Below, piece by piece: positions 1-6,383 of a DNA stretch of 24,622 nucleotides (its first letter is position 1; each line of letters opens with the position of its first letter). A program made the position numbers and the translations under genes. The notes under the pieces are model-generated. The model was given only the letters and a program-made list of their open reading frames with translations. It was not told where the DNA came from and ran no database searches. Location: positions 26,479-51,100 of the forward strand of contig DGNI01000065.1 in NCBI GenBank assembly GCA_002388885.1, in the 5' to 3' direction. This DNA comes from Parvularculaceae bacterium UBA4496 (lineage in GTDB: Bacteria; Pseudomonadota; Alphaproteobacteria; Caulobacterales; Parvularculaceae).

Positions 1-1790
1 CCCTCTTCCCAGCCGGGCAGGAACACCGTGTCGAACTCCAGGCCCTTGGCGGCGTGCAGGGTCATCAGCCAGACCTGACCGTCCGCTGACTCATCATTAA
101 GTTCGGAAACCAGCGCTACGTGATCGAGGTAACCCTCGAGCGTGTCGAATTCCGATACGGCTTGGATCAGTTCTTTCAAGTTGTCGAGTTTTCCGGGCGC
201 TTGCGGACTTTTTGAATTCTTCCACATGTCGATATAGCCGGATTCTTCGAGCACCAATTCGGCGAGGTCGGCGGGCGCCATGTCTTTGGCGTCGCGCGAC
301 CAGCGATCGATCGTATCGACGAAATTCACCAGAGAACGGCGCGCTGCAGCGTGAAGGTCGTCGCTTTCAAGCGCAATACGCGACGCCGCCATCAGGGGAA
401 CGCCTTGCGCGCGCGCAATCTTGTGCAGGATTTGCAGCGCCTTGTCGCCGAGGCCGCGTTTAGGTTTGTTGACGATCCGGTCAAAGGCGAGATCGTCGTC
501 AGCGGAACGGATAAGACGCAGATAGGAAAGGGCGTCGCGAGTCTCCTCGCGTTCATAAAAACGCGGACCGCCGACCACTTTGTAAGCGAGGCCCAGCGTG
601 TTGAACCGTTCTTCGAAGGCGCGCATCTGAAACGACGCACGCACCAGCACCGCCATGTCGGAAAGCGAACGCCCCTTTGCTTGTTCCGCCTCAATATCAT
701 CGCCAATGAGGCGCGCTTCCTCTTCGCCGTCCCAGACGCCGCGAACCTTGACCTTTTCGCCTTCAGCCATTTCGGTCCACAGCGTTTTGCCGAGGCGTTC
801 GGTATTGGCGGCGATGAGGCCGGACGCCGCGCCGAGTATCGAAGGCGTCGAACGATAGTTGCGTTCCAGGCGAATGACCTTGGCGCCTGGAAAGTCTTTT
901 TCAAAACGCAGGATGTTTTCAACTTCTGCGCCGCGCCAGCCGTAAATGGACTGGTCGTCATCGCCAACACAGCAGATGTTTTTGTGTTTCTGGGCGAGAA
1001 GGCGCAGCCATAAATACTGCGCCACGTTGGTGTCCTGATATTCGTCCACCAGCATGTAACGAAAGCGGCGCTGGTAGTCTGCCAGAACATCCGGATTGTT
1101 CTGAAAGATCGTCAGGTTGTGAACGAGAAGATCGCCGAAGTCGGCAGCGTTCAGCGTGGTCAGCCGCGCCTGATAGGCGCGGTACAGTTCAATCGCCTTG
1201 CCTTCCGCAAAATGATAAGCCTCGTTAGCGGGCACTTTTTCGGGCGTCAGGCCGCGATTTTTCCATGCGTCGATTACATAAGCGAGGCCGCGCCCCGTCC
1301 AGCGTTTTTCATCGATGTTCGCCGCTGCGATGACTTGCTTGCAAAGACGGACCTGATCGTCTGCATCAAGGATGGTGAAGCTGGGTTTGAGGCCGGCAAG
1401 TTCGGCATGGCGCCGCAAAATCTGCGCGCCGATGGAATGAAACGTGCCGAGCCATTTCATGCCCTCGACACTCTCACCGACGAGCGACGCAATGCGCTCC
1501 TTCATTTCACGCGCGGCCTTGTTGGTAAAGGTGACGGCGAGGATCTGCCAAGGTTGCGCGCGAGCAGTGTGCAAAAGGTGAGCGAGCCGGGTGGTCAGTG
1601 CGCGGGTTTTTCCCGTGCCGGCGCCGGCCAGCATCAGGACGGGCCCTTCCGTCGCCAGAACCGCTTCGCGCTGTTCGTCGTTCAGGCCGTCGAGATAGGG
1701 CGCATTTGCGGCGTCAGCCGGTGCGAAACGCTTCTGCGCTTCCGCCATAGCTCTTTCGGAGATAGACATTTTGCGTTCTTCGGACGCCAT
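1..1790 (-). CDS. uvrD: UvrD/PcrA-type superfamily 1A DNA helicase, C-terminus cut off by window edge
   Basis: ATP-dependent 3'-5' DNA helicase of the UvrD/PcrA/Rep family, acting in nucleotide excision repair, mismatch repair and clearing of protein-DNA blocks. The reading frame is open from the start codon at 1790 to the left edge, giving about 596 codons; the C-terminal part of domain 2A/2B and the tail lie outside. Visible motifs: Q-motif region GLNDEQREAV (about 35-44), Walker A AGAGTGKT (55-62), motif Ia TFTNKAAREM, Walker B/motif II VDEYQDT (near 1030-1052), motif III GDDDQSIYGWRGA, motif IV LERNYRS and, close to the edge, motif V MTLHAAKGLEF. The ATG at 1790 was chosen as the longest start; an in-frame ATG at 1769 (MSISER) is an alternative and neither has a strong ribosome site. 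A LexA box lies 22 bases upstream, so SOS induction is likely. UvrD versus PcrA naming cannot be settled without the C-terminus. Confidence 0.95.
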   Translation of the reverse strand, partial: MASEERKMSISERAMAEAQKRFAPADAANAPYLDGLNDEQREAVLATEGPVLMLAGAGTGKTRALTTRLAHLLHTARAQPWQILAVTFTNKAAREMKERIASLVGESVEGMKWLGTFHSIGAQILRRHAELAGLKPSFTILDADDQVRLCKQVIAAANIDEKRWTGRGLAYVIDAWKNRGLTPEKVPANEAYHFAEGKAIELYRAYQARLTTLNAADFGDLLVHNLTIFQNNPDVLADYQRRFRYMLVDEYQDTNVAQYLWLRLLAQKHKNICCVGDDDQSIYGWRGAEVENILRFEKDFPGAKVIRLERNYRSTPSILGAASGLIAANTERLGKTLWTEMAEGEKVKVRGVWDGEEEARLIGDDIEAEQAKGRSLSDMAVLVRASFQMRAFEERFNTLGLAYKVVGGPRFYEREETRDALSYLRLIRSADDDLAFDRIVNKPKRGLGDKALQILHKIARAQGVPLMAASRIALESDDLHAAARRSLVNFVDTIDRWSRDAKDMAPADLAELVLEESGYIDMWKNSKSPQAPGKLDNLKELIQAVSEFDTLEGYLDHVALVSELNDESADGQVWLMTLHAAKGLEFDTVFLPGWEE

Positions 1791-1811
1791 TACTTAAGCT
1801 TACAAAAAAGA

Positions 1812-1826
1812 GAACGATTCTGGAAC
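1812..1826. promoter_or_regulatory. LexA (SOS) box, GAAC-N7-GAAC
   Basis: GAAC at 1812-1815 and GAAC at 1823-1826 are separated by exactly seven bases; on the minus strand this reads GTTC-N7-GTTC. This is the direct-repeat SOS box known for alphaproteobacterial LexA, unlike the CTG-N10-CAG box of enterobacteria. It abuts the putative -10 of the helicase promoter and lies 22 bases before its ATG, the right place for repression. The exact spacing is seen in the sequence; LexA binding is inferred. Confidence 0.75.
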
Positions 1827-1853
1827 ATTTAGCCTGCGTCGCATGATTTGCAA
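1826..1853 (-). promoter_or_regulatory. Putative sigma70-type promoter of the uvrD-like gene
   Basis: On the minus strand TTGCAA (1853-1848) is followed after 16 bases by TAAATG (1831-1826). Both hexamers are imperfect, but the -10 touches the LexA box, which supports the placement. TTGCAA is its own reverse complement, so it could also serve as -35 for the divergent YegP-family gene, although no good -10 is visible on that side. Confidence 0.4.
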
Positions 1854-1917
1854 TCCGTGCGGGAATCGCGACTATGGGGCAGGGGCGGTGTGGGAATATC
1901 TGACAGGAGACCAATGA

Positions 1918-2253
1918 ATGGCAGGCAAGTTTGAGCTTTACAAGGACAAGGCGGGAGAATTCCGGTTCCGTCTGAAGGCCGGCAATGGCGAGAATATTCT
2001 CGCGAGCGAAGGTTACAAAGACAAATCGAGCGCTGAGAAGGGTATCGCATCCGTCAAGAAGAACGCCGGCGACAAGACCCGTTTCGAAATCAAGGAATCC
2101 TCCAGCGGCAAGCCCTATTTCGTGTTGAAAGCAGCGAACCATCAGGTGATCGGTCAGTCGCAGATGTATGATGCCGCTTCTGGCTGCGAAGGCGGGATCG
2201 AATCCGTGATGAAAAACGCGCCTGATGCGGCGGTGGATGATCAGGCCGGCTGA
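1918..2253 (+). CDS. YegP-family (DUF1508 / UPF0339) tandem-repeat protein
   Basis: Small soluble protein of 111 residues built from two copies of the DUF1508 module. Copy one begins FELYKDKAGEFRFRLKAGNG (about 5-50) and copy two FEIKESSSGKPYFVLKAAN (about 56-100). Each has the family pattern F-x-[LI]-Y/K, a G-x-[YF]-x-F/V-R/L-L-K-A strand, then an S/GQ-x-Y turn and a helix ending in a glycine-rich segment. The start at 1918 has AGGAGA at 1905-1910, seven bases upstream; an out-of-frame ATG at 1914 is closer to that site but leads nowhere. The gene stands alone, divergent from the helicase and convergent with the next gene through a shared terminator. The molecular function of this family is not established; small proteins of this kind are common in proteobacteria. 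Family assignment is confident, role unknown. Confidence 0.9.
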   Translation: MAGKFELYKDKAGEFRFRLKAGNGENILASEGYKDKSSAEKGIASVKKNAGDKTRFEIKESSSGKPYFVLKAANHQVIGQSQMYDAASGCEGGIESVMKNAPDAAVDDQAG

Positions 2254-2281
2254 GACAACGGCTACTCAATAGGATTAACAA

Positions 2282-2310
2282 AACGCCGCCCCATGGGGCG
2301 GCGTTTTTTT
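2282..2310. terminator. Bidirectional rho-independent terminator (perfect 24-bp palindrome)
   Basis: AACGCCGCCCC-AT-GGGGCGGCGTT is a perfect palindrome followed on the plus strand by a run of seven Ts. On the minus strand it is followed by TTTTG, a weaker U-tract. It lies between two convergent genes, 29 bases after the YegP stop and 19 bases before the stop of the acidic-tail gene, and can serve both. Confidence 0.88.
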
Positions 2311-2328
2311 GTACCGGCTACCTGAAGC

Positions 2329-3249
2329 TTATAGACCCTGGAGATCATCGTCCTCCTCGTCCCATTCTTCATCGTCGTAATCTTCGTCATCATCCCAGAT
2401 TTCGTTGTCGAGCTCTTCGTCGATATCGTCATACTCGTCGTCGAAATCATTGCCTGAGATTTGCAGCGCCCCTTGGGAACCATTTTCTGTAAAACCTGCG
2501 AGGATCTCCGAGCAGCCGTCTTGTACGAACGCTAGATCGTCAATGAGATAGCGCAGGGTTTCACGGCGGCTGCGCCATCCGCGGCCGCGGCTTTTCATGG
2601 AGACTTCGATGCGTTTGGCGCGTCCGCCGAGATAATAGGCGCCTGCCATATGCCGCCAGCGCACCGTGTATTTCGTCCATTCGAACGAGGCGTCTGCGCT
2701 CGGCAGCGGAACGCCGTTTTCATCCCAGCCTTTAATGTTGACGGTGAACGGCTCGCCTTCGCGCCCGCCTGTCGGGTAAATCGCCATGGTCACGACGCAT
2801 ACGGGTTTGTCGAATGTGATTACAAGCGGCGCGTTCAGGTGATTAACGTAACCGGCGGCGAATTCGCCGCTCGGCGCGGCTTCATAAGTGCACATGGAGT
2901 CGTAGTAAAAGCGCCGCTGGCCTTCGCAGATCTGCCGCGTCACACCGCGCCCGAAATGTACGCCGTATTTTTCCGCATAGGCTTCGCGAATTATGTCGCC
3001 ATGATCACCCGGGGGCGGTTCGAACGTAATGACGCGATAAGGCGCGTCATTTGACGCTTCAGCGGCGTCGCCGATGCGTGAAATCACACCGGTGATCGTC
3101 GCGGGATTCGTATCGTGATCGGGGTCCAGTCCGATGCCATTTTCATGCACATATTCACTGTCAGGCGCTGTATCCGCAGAGAAGGCGGCTGCATTTGTAG
3201 ATATAAATGCTGCTGCAGAAAGCGCCGAAATCAGAACCGTTTGATTCAT
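2329..3249 (-). CDS. Exported protein of unknown function with highly acidic C-terminal tail
   Basis: Product of 306 residues. The first ~24 residues (MNQTVLISALSAAAFISTNA plus AAFS) read as a Sec signal peptide, so the mature protein is probably periplasmic or secreted. The body (about 30-255) has four cysteines (in ICEGQ, SMCTY, PVCVV and DGCSE), enough for two disulfides, and contains aromatic, strand-like segments such as FTVNIKGWDENG and FEWTKYTVRWRHM, suggesting a beta-rich domain. From about residue 263 the tail is almost entirely Asp and Glu with scattered Tyr and Trp (FDDEYDDIDEELDNEIWDDD and onward), which could bind calcium or basic surfaces. The start is supported by GGGGAG (3264-3259) nine bases upstream and by a fair promoter. 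It appears monocistronic. I do not recognise the family. The C-terminal part could also be low-complexity sequence without a specific role. Confidence 0.75.
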   Translation of the reverse strand: MNQTVLISALSAAAFISTNAAAFSADTAPDSEYVHENGIGLDPDHDTNPATITGVISRIGDAAEASNDAPYRVITFEPPPGDHGDIIREAYAEKYGVHFGRGVTRQICEGQRRFYYDSMCTYEAAPSGEFAAGYVNHLNAPLVITFDKPVCVVTMAIYPTGGREGEPFTVNIKGWDENGVPLPSADASFEWTKYTVRWRHMAGAYYLGGRAKRIEVSMKSRGRGWRSRRETLRYLIDDLAFVQDGCSEILAGFTENGSQGALQISGNDFDDEYDDIDEELDNEIWDDDEDYDDEEWDEEDDDLQGL

Positions 3250-3273
3250 GGCTCGATACTCCCCAATCCCAAG

Positions 3274-3302
3274 ATAATACTACGCGTCTGCAAAGGTTCC
3301 AA
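3274..3302 (-). promoter_or_regulatory. Putative sigma70-type promoter of the acidic-tail protein gene
   Basis: Minus strand TTGGAA (3302-3297), 17-base spacer, TATTAT (3279-3274), the -10 being one base off consensus. It sits 25 bases before the ATG at 3249 and upstream of a GGGGAG ribosome site. The spacing is optimal; no experimental support. Confidence 0.5.
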
Positions 3303-3437
3303 ATCCCGACTTGATTGGAAAAAGCGTTGCAATTTCACATCACTACGAATGTCGCATCATTGCGATAAGCAAGTTCGGCGGTTGACGAGGAAAGGAGGCG
3401 CCCCCCTAATCCCCCGCCAAATGACAGGGAGCGCTTC

Positions 3438-5114
3438 ATGAAAGTTTATCCAGCCCGAATCTCAATACTGTGTGCTGCGGTTTCGCTAGCCGCTTGCGCC
3501 ACAAGCGCACCCGGCGTTGGTGAACTCGACACGGCTGCCGCCGTGGCGGCAGTCAGCGCGACGCCAGACGCCGTCGAACGCTTGCGTATGGACGTTGCAT
3601 GGCTAGCCGATGACGCCCGCGAGGGAAGGGAGGCCGGTTCTCGAGGCTACGTCGATGCGGCTCATTACGTCGCCGCGCGCCTTGAATCTGTCGGCGTTGA
3701 GCCGGGTGCGAACGGTGAATGGTTTCAGGAAGTGCCGCTCAGGTCAGCGTCGCCTGTGCTCGAAGCGGCCGCAGCATCCATCACCACGCGTGACGGATCG
3801 GTGCATGAGCTGAAACATCTCGATGATTTCACAATACGCGCCTCGATGAGTTCCGAAAGTTCGAGAGTGGAAAACGCAGAAGCGGTGTTTATCGGTTACG
3901 GCGTTCATGCGCCCGCATTCGGTCATGATGATTACGCAAATGCCGATCTCAACGGAAAAGTCGCTGTGGTGTTTTCCGGAGCGCCTGACATCTTTGATAA
4001 TGAAAGCCGGGCGCATTTCAACTCGACCGGCCTGAAATACAAGGAAGCATCAGACCGCGGCGCGATCGGCATGGTGATGCTAAATTCATCGGCATCGATG
4101 GAGTCACTTCCATGGGACCGCCGAATAGCAAACCCGTCCTACACGAGCATGTCATGGATTTGGCCGGACGGACGCGCGGAAACCTCAGGCCCGAATATCA
4201 AGGCCAACCTAACGATTCATCCTGATAAAGCGGCGCTTCTCTTTGATGGCGCCGAACAATCCTATGAAACCGTGTTGACAGCTGTTGATGCCGAGGGCGA
4301 GGCGCCTGAAAGTTTTGACCTAGCGGTGCGCATCTCTATGGCGGGCGGCGTTAAAGTTGACGACGTCACCAGCCCGAATGTCGTCGGCCTGATTCCCGGC
4401 GCGGACTCAGCACGAGCAGATGAATTTGTAATCCTGACGGGCCATCTGGATCACACCGGCGTTAATCAGCGACTTGTTGCAGAAGGCAAGGACGGCATCA
4501 ACAACGGCGCCATGGACAATGCTGTCGGCATTGCAAGCCTCTTGGAAGTTGCAAGACGTCTCACGGCCGGCGAGCCTCCGGCGCGCAGCGTACTGATTGT
4601 GGCGGTGACGGCTGAAGAAAAAGGCCTGCTGGGCGCCGATTATTTTGCGCACTTCCCGACAATCGGCGATGGTGAAATGGTCGCTAATGTCAATCTCGAC
4701 ATGCCGGTTTTGCTTCATGACTTTACCGACGTGATTGCTTTCGGCGCCGAGCGGTCGTCAATCGGGCCGATTATGGAGCGGGCGCTTGAGCAGACCGGCG
4801 TCAGCTTGCAGCCGGATCCGATTCCGCAGCTCGGCATTTTTACCCGCTCAGACCATTACCGGTTCGTGGAGCAGGGCGTGCCGTCAATATTCCTGTGGAC
4901 GGGTTTCAGCAATGGCGGCGAAGAGAGTTTCTGGGATTTTTATCGCAATCATTATCATCGTCCCAGCGACGAAATCACTTTGCCAATCCGGTATGATCAG
5001 CTCGCCCGGTTTGCCGAGATAAAGCACATCATCGCCGATGCAATCGCGAACGCGCCCGAGCGTCCGCGCTGGAATGAAGGCGACTTCTTCGGTGATCTTT
5101 TTGCCGGCGAGTAA
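3438..5114 (+). CDS. M28-family zinc metallopeptidase, lipoprotein with PA-type insert
   Basis: Predicted envelope-anchored aminopeptidase or carboxypeptidase of 558 residues. A lipoprotein signal is present, with lipobox LAAC and Cys20 as lipidation site. An M28-like N-terminal segment is followed by a protease-associated-type domain (about 120-260, with IGYGVHAP and LNGKVAVVFSGAPD) and then the catalytic peptidase domain. Zinc and catalytic residues of the family are all visible: His336 and Asp338 in GHLDHTG, bridging Asp360 in GAMDNAVG, general base and ligand Glu393-Glu394 in TAEEKG, Asp421 in NLDMP, and His473 in RSDHYRF. The enzyme should therefore be active. AGGGAG lies six bases before the ATG. 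The substrate cannot be read from sequence; family members trim N-terminal residues of peptides or act on C-terminal glutamate-type substrates. It is convergent with the SIMPL gene, with a hairpin between them. Confidence 0.93.
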   Translation: MKVYPARISILCAAVSLAACATSAPGVGELDTAAAVAAVSATPDAVERLRMDVAWLADDAREGREAGSRGYVDAAHYVAARLESVGVEPGANGEWFQEVPLRSASPVLEAAAASITTRDGSVHELKHLDDFTIRASMSSESSRVENAEAVFIGYGVHAPAFGHDDYANADLNGKVAVVFSGAPDIFDNESRAHFNSTGLKYKEASDRGAIGMVMLNSSASMESLPWDRRIANPSYTSMSWIWPDGRAETSGPNIKANLTIHPDKAALLFDGAEQSYETVLTAVDAEGEAPESFDLAVRISMAGGVKVDDVTSPNVVGLIPGADSARADEFVILTGHLDHTGVNQRLVAEGKDGINNGAMDNAVGIASLLEVARRLTAGEPPARSVLIVAVTAEEKGLLGADYFAHFPTIGDGEMVANVNLDMPVLLHDFTDVIAFGAERSSIGPIMERALEQTGVSLQPDPIPQLGIFTRSDHYRFVEQGVPSIFLWTGFSNGGEESFWDFYRNHYHRPSDEITLPIRYDQLARFAEIKHIIADAIANAPERPRWNEGDFFGDLFAGE

Positions 5115-5124
5115 TGCGAAACAT

Positions 5125-5158
5125 CGCCGGCCTGTAAGACAGGCCGGCGGTTCTATTT
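5125..5158. terminator. Probable terminator between convergent peptidase and SIMPL genes
   Basis: A perfect 10-bp stem CGCCGGCCTG (5125-5134) / CAGGCCGGCG (5140-5149) with loop TAAGA lies 10 bases after the peptidase stop. The plus-strand U-tract is weak (GTTCTATTT) and the minus-strand side (ATGTTTCGC) weaker, so termination may be inefficient or bidirectional. Confidence 0.65.
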
Positions 5159-5160
5159 AG

Positions 5161-5874
5161 TTACTGAAGTGCGTAGACAAGCGTGACGGTTGCGCGAATT
5201 TCCGATTCGCCAGCTTCCATGGGAACGGCGCTGTCCTGCGCCATCTCCATACGGGCTGCATACATTTTCGGTTGCGGCGATGATACGTAGCCGTCCTGAA
5301 TGGTGATAAGTTTGCCGAGCCTGACGCCCGCGGCGTCAGTCAAAAGCTCTGCTTTTGCTTTTGCGTCAGCGACTGCGTCTCGGCGCGCTTCTTCCTGTAA
5401 CGGTTTCGGATCGGAAAAGGCGAATGACACGCCGCCGAGAGAATTGGCGCCGGACTGCACGGCCTGGTCGATGACCGCACCAGCGTTTTCCAGGTCACGC
5501 AACCTTACGGTCACGTTGTTCGACGCTACGAAGCCGATGATTTCCGGTTGTGACCGGTTTTTCTCATAATTGTAGCGGGGATTAACAGACAGGCCGGACG
5601 TTTGTATGTCGCGAGCCTCGACTCCAAGTTCTTTCAGCTTGTTGATAGTCGCCGTCATGTTCGCGGAGTTCTGTCTCAGCGCGTCGGCGGCGTTAAGCGC
5701 CTCGCTTTGAACGCCGATTGTAATGACTGCCATATCAGGCGCAGCCGTTGCGCCGCCTTCACCATTGACGGTAATTGTTCGGGCGGTCTCGCCTGCGTCC
5801 GCCGCTGTGGCTTCAGGCGCCGCACAGCCGGCAAAAATCAATGCCGCTGCCGCAGGTATTAACAAATGACGCAT
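5161..5874 (-). CDS. SIMPL-domain (DUF541, YggE-like) lipoprotein
   Basis: Protein of 237 residues. The N-terminus MRHLLIPAAAALIFAGC ends in lipobox FAGC with Cys17 as lipidation site, so it is probably membrane-tethered in the periplasm. The rest is a single SIMPL/DUF541 domain: TITVNGEGGATAAPDMAVI opens it, followed by the family's hallmark alternating pattern with LKELGVEARDIQTSGLSVNP, VTVRLRDLENAGAVIDQAV, GANSLGGVSFAFSDP and a C-terminal strand (EIRATVTLVYAL). This family includes E. coli YggE, linked to reduced oxidative stress, and forms oligomeric rings in some members; its biochemical activity is unclear. A good ribosome site, GGAGG, precedes the ATG by about ten bases. The gene is divergent from the tRNA and convergent with the M28 peptidase. 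No operon partner is seen. Confidence 0.92.
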   Translation of the reverse strand: MRHLLIPAAAALIFAGCAAPEATAADAGETARTITVNGEGGATAAPDMAVITIGVQSEALNAADALRQNSANMTATINKLKELGVEARDIQTSGLSVNPRYNYEKNRSQPEIIGFVASNNVTVRLRDLENAGAVIDQAVQSGANSLGGVSFAFSDPKPLQEEARRDAVADAKAKAELLTDAAGVRLGKLITIQDGYVSSPQPKMYAARMEMAQDSAVPMEAGESEIRATVTLVYALQ

Positions 5875-5981
5875 GGGTTTAAATTCCTCCGGTTTTGCGC
5901 GGTCGTGATGAAACTGCGCCCCAAAGGCGAAATCAAGCGCAAGATTGGGCCTTGTCGTGGCAATTGGGGTCTGGCGAAGGC

Positions 5982-6008
5982 TTTGCCGTCCTGATTTTTG
6001 CTGATAAT
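5982..6008 (+). promoter_or_regulatory. Weak candidate promoter for the tRNA gene
   Basis: TTTGCC (5982-5987) and GATAAT (6003-6008) are separated by 15 bases, shorter than ideal. The -10 is good and the position, about 40 bases before the mature tRNA 5' end, is sensible; the -35 is uncertain. Confidence 0.3.
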
Positions 6009-6047
6009 AGGGCGCTCCCGCAGTCGGCCGACAAGTTCGCCGTCAGG

Positions 6048-6124
6048 GGGCCTGTAGCTCAATTGGTTAGAGCTGGCGGCTCATAACCGCTAGGTTGGGG
6101 GTTCGAGTCCCTCCGGGCCCACCA
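6048..6124 (+). tRNA. tRNA with anticodon CAU, probably tRNA-Ile2 (lysidine-modified) rather than Met
   Basis: A 77-base cloverleaf with encoded CCA. Acceptor stem GGGCCTG pairs with CGGGCCC (one G-U); D-arm GCTC/GAGC with loop AATTGGTTA; anticodon stem GGCGG/CCGCT around loop CTCATAA, anticodon CAT at 6082-6084; T-arm GGGGG...CCCTC with TTCGAGT loop. The discriminator base is A. CAU may be initiator Met, elongator Met or Ile2. The first base pair is a normal G-C, which argues against initiator. The acceptor stem begins GGGCCTG, like alphaproteobacterial tRNA-Ile(GAU) as I remember it, and has C4-G69 and C5-G68 pairs, reported as positive determinants for lysidine synthetase TilS. Ile2 is therefore favoured but not certain. 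It stands alone, with no tRNA or rRNA neighbour. Confidence 0.95.
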
Positions 6125-6326
6125 TCCCTGTATGCTGTATAATGTCTACGACTCAAAAATAGAGCGGTTTGAAAATGCTTTGTTGCGGCCGGTGAGCCGG
6201 AAATTGAATTTGAATTCCGCTCGGCGAGTCTTCCGCTATTGATCACTATCTGCCATCTCGGAAAGGTCATTGGCTGCGCGGCGCTAAAATGCTAGGCGGC
6301 ATAAGTATAACATGACTGTTAAGTTT

Positions 6327-6346
6327 CACGATGAATACTGATCGTG
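6327..6346 (+). promoter_or_regulatory. Inverted repeat upstream of halogenase, possible operator
   Basis: CACGAT (6327-6332) and ATCGTG (6341-6346) form a perfect 6-bp inverted repeat with an 8-base spacer, centred about 47 bases before the halogenase ATG. The rest of the 259-base leader holds isolated -10-like boxes (TATAAT at 6138-6143, TATAAC at 6306-6311) with no convincing -35. A 6-bp match can occur by chance, so this is a weak call. Confidence 0.2.
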
Positions 6347-6383
6347 GATCATGAACACGTAAGGCAAGAATAGGCGTGAATTG

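Noticed and set aside
392..1090. 232-codon minus-strand ORF in the helicase region
   Set aside because: Different frame of the same strand as the UvrD-type helicase, whose motifs run continuously through the region in another frame.
6138..6143. Perfect TATAAT downstream of the tRNA as a promoter
   Set aside because: The position 17 bases upstream is GGGCCC in the tRNA acceptor stem; no -35 or proper extended -10.
6067..6270. Minus-strand ORF encoding ...GGPGGTRTPNLAVMSRQL
   Set aside because: Its C-terminus is the antisense of the tRNA; this peptide is a well-known false gene call over tRNA genes.
6381..6383. TTG as start of the halogenase
   Set aside because: An ATG follows directly at 6384 in frame; TTG would only add one residue and has no better ribosome site.
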